Shown: in pieces, positions 33,176-33,613 of the stretch
How the letters are laid out: every line of letters starts with the position of its first letter
Position numbering within the stretch: the stretch's first letter is position 1
Source: an uncultured beta proteobacterium
GTDB taxonomy: Bacteria > Pseudomonadota > Gammaproteobacteria > Burkholderiales > Burkholderiaceae_B
Assembly: GCA_903929925.1 (NCBI GenBank)
Contig: CAIYWO010000081.1
Location: forward strand, 1 to 33,613
Length of the DNA stretch: 33,613 nucleotides
Direction: 5' to 3'
Program-made: the position numbers and the translations under genes
Notes under the pieces: generated by a model
The model's input: the letters and a program-made list of their open reading frames with translations, nothing else
Told to the model about the DNA's origin: nothing
The model's database searches: none

Positions 33176-33613
33176 CTAGTTAAGCTTGATATTGCCCTTC
33201 TGAATCACGTTCGACCATTTAGTCAGCTCAGCAGGCACCCGCGCCTTGGCTGACTCCGTGGTTCCGCCAATTGTGATGATGCCGAGCGTCAACAGTTTTT
33301 CTTTGACGTCGGCTTGTTGCAAGACCACATTCGTTTCTCTATTTAACAAGCTAACGATGTCGGCCGGAGTGCCCGTGGGTGCGAACAAGGTGTAGTTCGT
33401 TGCGGTCTCATAGCCAGGCACTCCTGCTTCCGCCATAGTCGGCACGTCTGGAAGTATCGGCACTCTAGTCCGCGTCGCAACAGCCAGCGCTCGAATCTTG
33501 CCTGACTTTATATGCGGCAAATGAGCTGGCATGCTGTCAACAGACAGCTGTACCCTTCCGGACATTAAGTCAGGTAGAAACTGCGTTGTCCCTTTGTAAG
33601 GAACATGCACCAA
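33176..33613 (-). CDS. Bug/TctC-type tripartite tricarboxylate receptor (third), partial
   Basis: The last 145 residues of a periplasmic Bug receptor; the N-terminal half lies beyond the right edge of the window. Visible blocks are HVPYKGTTQFLPDLMSGRVQL, GKIRALAVATRTRVPILPDVPTMAEAG, and the end APTGTPADIVSLLNRE, all standard in the family. It converges on the aldolase gene across the terminator. Whether it has partners upstream cannot be told. The wording differs clearly from the other two Bug proteins in the window, so it is a separate paralogue. Confidence 0.93.
   Translation of the reverse strand: MVHVPYKGTTQFLPDLMSGRVQLSVDSMPAHLPHIKSGKIRALAVATRTRVPILPDVPTMAEAGVPGYETATNYTLFAPTGTPADIVSLLNRETNVVLQQADVKEKLLTLGIITIGGTTESAKARVPAELTKWSNVIQKGNIKLN

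Noticed and set aside
1-33613. CRISPR arrays, tRNA or rRNA genes, insertion sequences, prophage genes
   Set aside because: No regular repeat-spacer pattern, cloverleaf-like intergenic sequence, transposase motif or phage gene was seen, and the gaps are too short to hide most of these.

Overview
The window looks like a chromosomal stretch of a betaproteobacterium, most likely Burkholderiales (Alcaligenaceae- or Comamonadaceae-like). The reasons are three Bug/TctC-type solute receptors without TctAB partners, two complete TRAP transporters, FCD-type GntR and GcvA-type LysR regulators, and a CoA-ligase/thiolase-like/DUF35 catabolic set. Base composition is moderate. Genes are densely packed, no intergenic gap exceeds about 210 bases, and I see no tRNA, rRNA, CRISPR array, insertion sequence or prophage gene. 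The theme is uptake and breakdown of small organic molecules.

Layout. (1) 1-693: 3' end of a von Willebrand A (BatA/B-like) membrane protein. (2) 721-6231: a GntR-FCD regulator diverges from an ABC importer of the sulfonate/nitrate/thiamine-precursor type (receptor, ATPase, permease), followed by a short-chain dehydrogenase (SDR) with a degenerate active site and an alpha/beta hydrolase. (3) 6264-11125: an SDR lacking the catalytic Tyr and a glutathione S-transferase-like protein (minus strand) diverge from a PhnD/PhnC/PhnE/PhnE-type ABC importer (phosphonate, phosphite or selenate class). (4) 18678-11112 (minus strand): a seven-gene operon made of split transketolase N and C subunits, TRAP receptor, small and large permeases, an SDR and a full-length transketolase. 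A LysR regulator diverges from it at 18812, with a perfect T-N11-A palindrome between them, and a zinc alcohol dehydrogenase converges on the regulator. (5) 20944-25480: a small Trp-rich protein, an acyl-CoA ligase, a Bug receptor, a thiolase-like protein and its DUF35 partner. (6) 25492-28397: another Bug receptor, divergent from a CocE/NonD hydrolase. (7) 28463-33099: a GntR-FCD regulator divergent from a second TRAP system and a DapA-like aldolase/dehydratase, closed by a clear terminator. (8) 33176-33613: 3' end of a third Bug receptor.

How it works together. Each block pairs an importer with a few oxidoreductases, hydrolases or C-C bond enzymes and, usually, a local regulator. The most unusual block is number 4: a TRAP operon that begins with a split transketolase and ends with a fused one, with two dehydrogenase families and no sugar kinase, isomerase or epimerase in sight. 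Its architecture recalls sulfo-transketolase and apulose-phosphate transketolase pathways, but the substrate cannot be read from sequence. The second candidate for new chemistry is the CoA-ligase/Bug/thiolase-like/DUF35 set. Its thiolase-like member lacks the usual thiolase cysteines, so it may be an aldolase of the Ltp-DUF35 kind.
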